NCBI GenBank assembly: GCA_018066825.1
Contig: JAGPVU010000183.1
Span: 1-8,273 of the forward strand
Length of the DNA stretch: 8,273 nt
DNA from: Cycloclasticus sp.
GTDB taxonomy: Bacteria > Pseudomonadota > Gammaproteobacteria > Methylococcales > Cycloclasticaceae
Reading direction: 5' to 3'
The notes under the pieces are model-generated. The model was not told the DNA's origin. It saw only the letters and a program-made list of their open reading frames with translations, and ran no database searches. Position 1 is the first letter of the stretch, and every line of letters begins with the position of its first letter. Positions 6,274 to 8,273 of this stretch are shown one piece after another. The position numbers were made by a program, and so were the translations under genes.

Positions 6274-6741
6274 TTAAATAATGCCGGCCTCAAGGCTTGC
6301 CGCCATGGATAAACCGAGTTCTTCGCATTGCTGGATAAAGTCCTGTTGAAAATCACCTTTGCATATCATGGGTGCTTGTACAACTTTCCAGCGTAACCCG
6401 GTTAAAATCGACTCTATTGCTCGCCGTGTTCCAGTGCCATCATTACCTGCTCGAATGACCATGGCACAAGGAAGGCCGTCGGTTTTATCCATACAGAGGT
6501 AATAATTACGGTCAAAAAAATCCTTTAAAGCACCGCTCATATAGCCCAGGTTTTCTGGTGTTAATAAGATAACCGCATCAGCTTTTAGTACATCTTCAGT
6601 GACTGTTTTTAATGCGGTTATGCTCTTTACCTCGATTCCGCTGACTTCTTTAGAACTCGCACCTGTGATGATCGCTGTCAGCATTCGTTGCAGATTAGGC
6701 GACGGTGTATGAGAAATAATGAGCAAGCGTTTATTTTCCAA
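6274..6741 (-). CDS. Small flavodoxin-like / NADPH-dependent FMN reductase family flavoprotein
   Basis: The 155-residue protein has a flavodoxin-like alpha/beta layout: beta strand LLIISHTPSPNLQRM (6-20), whose SHTPSPN loop is placed to bind the FMN phosphate; the second flavin loop TPENLGYMSGALKDFFDR (61-78), typical of NAD(P)H:quinone/FMN reductases; and RAGNDGTGTRR (97-107) in the third loop. Such proteins bind FMN and reduce quinones or pass electrons. No partner is fixed by the sequence. It begins with TTG at 6741, because a stop codon lies five codons upstream in this frame and no in-frame ATG or GTG intervenes; a second TTG at codon 6 is possible. No good Shine-Dalgarno is visible. It starts 16 bp after the CoA transferase stop and is followed by the dehydrogenase, so a redox role within the same pathway is a reasonable inference. 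Confidence 0.8.
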   Translation of the reverse strand: MENKRLLIISHTPSPNLQRMLTAIITGASSKEVSGIEVKSITALKTVTEDVLKADAVILLTPENLGYMSGALKDFFDRNYYLCMDKTDGLPCAMVIRAGNDGTGTRRAIESILTGLRWKVVQAPMICKGDFQQDFIQQCEELGLSMAASLEAGII

Positions 6742-6757
6742 TAGTGTTAAATATCAG

Positions 6758-7951
6758 TTATTTGCGAGGCTTTTCTAATGTAATTTGCATATCTTTAAAG
6801 CGTTGTATTTCCTCATCGCTATAGCCGGCATCAACTAAAATATCGGTATTGTTTTCACCGTATTGTGGTGGCCGGCATTTAAATGCACCCGGCGTACGTG
6901 ACAGTTTTATTGGAATGCCTGTGCCGCGGTAACCATCAGATTCTATAACCATTTCTCGTGCGATGGTTTGAGGGTGCTGGAGTGCATCCTGTACGGTCTG
7001 AACGGCACCGGCAGGAATGCCTTTTTGCATTAATTGTAGCGTCATCTCATTGCTATCTTTATCTGCTAATAGATCGACGAGGATGTCCCGTAGAGCCGCC
7101 CTGTTTTTTGCCCGTTCTGCATTGGTAACAAAGCGAGGATCTTGTGCCAGCTCTTCTTGTCCCAGCTCTCTACATAAGCCTGCAAATTGACGGTCGTTGC
7201 CAATGCCTAAAAATAAATCACCGTTAGCAGTGGGGAATAAGTCATAAGGAGTGATATTAGGGTGTGCACTGCCCATGCGCTTTTGTGGTTTGCCATCCAA
7301 AAACCAATTTGCGGCTTGCGGATGAATTAAGCTAACCGCTGTATCGTAAAGACTGATCTCAAGCGATTGGCCTAAACCCGATTTTTCACGCTCATACAAG
7401 GCGAGTAACACGGCAATAACCGAGTTCATACCGGTAGTTAAATCAACAATCGGTACACCCATGCGAACCGGTGGACGATCGGCGTCACCATTAATGCTCA
7501 TTAAACCAGCTGTAGCTTGTGCTACGGCGTCATAACCTGGAAAGCCGGCATAGGGGCCGGTGCTACCAAAACCAGTAACACGGCAATGGATGAGGCGCGG
7601 GAACTTCTTCTGTAGTACTTCTTCAAAACCAATGCCCCATTTTTCCAAAGTACCCACTTTGAAGTTTTCTACTAGCACGTCAGCATTTTCTAACAAGCGA
7701 AACAAAATTTGATGTGCTTCTGTTAGGCGCATGTCGAGGGCAATACATTTTTTATTACGATTAACGCCATCGTAATAAGCGCTGCCTCGTTCGTGATAAG
7801 GAGGGCCCCAACCACGAGTTTCATCACCTGCTGGAGGTTCTACCTTAATAATTTCAGCGCCATGATCACCCAGAATTTGGGTGCACAAGGGTCCGCCCAA
7901 AACACGTGATAAATCAACGACCTTTATACCGTCTAACGATGATGTCGACAT
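6758..7951 (-). CDS. CaiB/BaiF family III CoA transferase
   Basis: The 397-residue protein is a family III (formyl-CoA transferase-like) CoA transferase, which moves CoA from a donor CoA ester to a carboxylic acid through an aspartyl intermediate. Diagnostic segments are LDGIKVVDLSRVLGGPLCTQILGD (6-29), EIIKVEPPAGDETRGWGPP (33-51), NRNKKCIALDM (64-74), DVLVENFKVGTLEKWG (91-106), GYDAVAQATAGLM (139-151) and GQSLEISLYDTAVSLI (195-209). Asp170 in GVPIVDLTTG lines up with Asp169 of formyl-CoA transferase, the catalytic residue, so the enzyme looks intact. The length is normal for the family. It starts immediately after the thiolase stop (TAA directly followed by ATG), implying translational coupling. 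In this operon it probably activates the pathway acid or recycles CoA; a racemase role (AMACR belongs to the same superfamily) is a less likely alternative. Confidence 0.93.
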   Translation of the reverse strand: MSTSSLDGIKVVDLSRVLGGPLCTQILGDHGAEIIKVEPPAGDETRGWGPPYHERGSAYYDGVNRNKKCIALDMRLTEAHQILFRLLENADVLVENFKVGTLEKWGIGFEEVLQKKFPRLIHCRVTGFGSTGPYAGFPGYDAVAQATAGLMSINGDADRPPVRMGVPIVDLTTGMNSVIAVLLALYEREKSGLGQSLEISLYDTAVSLIHPQAANWFLDGKPQKRMGSAHPNITPYDLFPTANGDLFLGIGNDRQFAGLCRELGQEELAQDPRFVTNAERAKNRAALRDILVDLLADKDSNEMTLQLMQKGIPAGAVQTVQDALQHPQTIAREMVIESDGYRGTGIPIKLSRTPGAFKCRPPQYGENNTDILVDAGYSDEEIQRFKDMQITLEKPRK

Positions 7952-8273
7952 TTAAAGCACGGCCTCTGTACCCAATATGGTCGTCACCTGGCTAGACAAC
8001 ACGCCGCCGTTACCATGAACTAAGGCGACTTCAGGATTTTCAACCTGACGAGCACCACAACCACCGCGTAATTGCTGAATCGCTTCGATAAGAATGAAAA
8101 TGCCGTACATACCTGGGTGAACGCATGAAAGCCCACCACCGTTGGTATTAACCGGCAAAATTCCACCCGGTGCAATATTACCATTGGCAACAAATGCTCC
8201 GCCTTCACCTTTGGCGCAAAAACCGAGGTCTTCGAGGAACAAAATCGTGTTGATGGTAAAGGCATCGTATAGC
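7952..8273 (-). CDS. Thiolase-superfamily protein, C-terminal part (5' end beyond the window)
   Basis: The reading frame is open to the right edge of the window, so about 106 C-terminal residues are seen. They contain LYDAFTINTILFLEDLGF, GGAFVANGNIAPGG, NTNGGGLSCVHPG (with the thiolase His) and VHGNGG before TTILG. These match the C-terminal half of the thiolase-like protein encoded at 2022-3197, with about half of the residues identical by eye and a single one-residue gap. A TTG at 8242 could be read as a start but lies mid-domain and is certainly internal. In place of SYAHPG of the first protein it has SCVHPG, and VHGNGG in place of VHTLGAG, so the two are diverged paralogues rather than a recent copy. 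Whether it has the N-terminal nucleophilic Cys cannot be seen. It is the first visible gene of the minus-strand operon. Confidence 0.9.
   Translation of the reverse strand, partial: LYDAFTINTILFLEDLGFCAKGEGGAFVANGNIAPGGILPVNTNGGGLSCVHPGMYGIFILIEAIQQLRGGCGARQVENPEVALVHGNGGVLSSQVTTILGTEAVL

Noticed and set aside
8242..8242. TTG at 8242 as a true start of a 96-residue protein
   Set aside because: The frame continues upstream with LYDAFT, which matches the thiolase domain, so the TTG is internal and the gene is cut by the window edge.
8020..8265. Second minus-strand frame overlapping the partial thiolase
   Set aside because: It is the +1 shadow of the thiolase C-terminus; only the other frame carries NTNGG and HPG thiolase motifs and is open to the window edge.
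1..8273. Mobile element, CRISPR, toxin-antitoxin or defence system
   Set aside because: No transposase, integrase, terminal inverted repeats, repeat-spacer pattern, tRNA or nuclease-like gene is seen. Apart from the broken membrane-protein gene and the two genes cut by the window edges, every gene is an intact metabolic or redox family member with similar base composition.

Overview
The window looks like part of a chromosomal catabolic gene cluster from a gammaproteobacterium. Moderate GC, ATG-rich tightly overlapping operons and the mix of families (MCC-type acyl-CoA carboxylase, thiolase/DUF35 pair, CaiB-type CoA transferase, acyl-CoA dehydrogenase, Nu-class GST, HAB-mutase-like membrane protein) recall marine Cellvibrionales-like bacteria. 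That placement is an inference with low certainty. No phage, IS element, CRISPR array, tRNA or rRNA is visible.

Plus-strand operon (1-3619): the last 12 codons of an acyl-CoA carboxylase beta (carboxyltransferase) subunit overlap a complete biotin-carboxylase/BCCP alpha subunit by 4 bp. The alpha gene overlaps a thiolase-like gene by 8 bp, and that gene overlaps a DUF35 Zn-ribbon/OB-fold gene by 4 bp. All four genes are thus translationally linked. The thiolase-like protein has Gln where biosynthetic and SCP2-type thiolases carry the nucleophilic Cys. With its DUF35 neighbour this recalls thiolase-fold/DUF35 pairs such as the steroid side-chain aldolase Ltp2-ChsH2, rather than a classical thiolase.

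Middle (3620-4336): a 279-bp non-coding stretch with small hairpins and a weak candidate promoter is followed by a strong Shine-Dalgarno and a HAB-mutase-like four-helix membrane protein. That gene is broken by an apparent 1-bp deletion at about 4121-4123. An inverted repeat sits where it converges with the minus-strand genes.

Minus-strand operon (8273 down to 4337, transcribed right to left): the C-terminal part of a second thiolase-like protein, paralogous to the first, then a CaiB/BaiF family III CoA transferase, a small flavodoxin-like flavoprotein, an acyl-CoA dehydrogenase with an isovaleryl-CoA-dehydrogenase-type catalytic Glu, and a Nu-class glutathione S-transferase preceded by a set of GTTAAG/CTTAAC inverted repeats.

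Working together (inference): the CoA transferase would activate an acid, the dehydrogenase would introduce an alpha,beta double bond, the biotin carboxylase would carboxylate an enoyl-CoA, and the thiolase-fold/DUF35 proteins would cleave the chain. This logic resembles leucine, isoprenoid or sterol side-chain catabolism. The substrate cannot be read from the sequence. The most notable points are the Cys-less thiolase/DUF35 pair fused to a carboxylase operon, and its paralogue in the facing operon.
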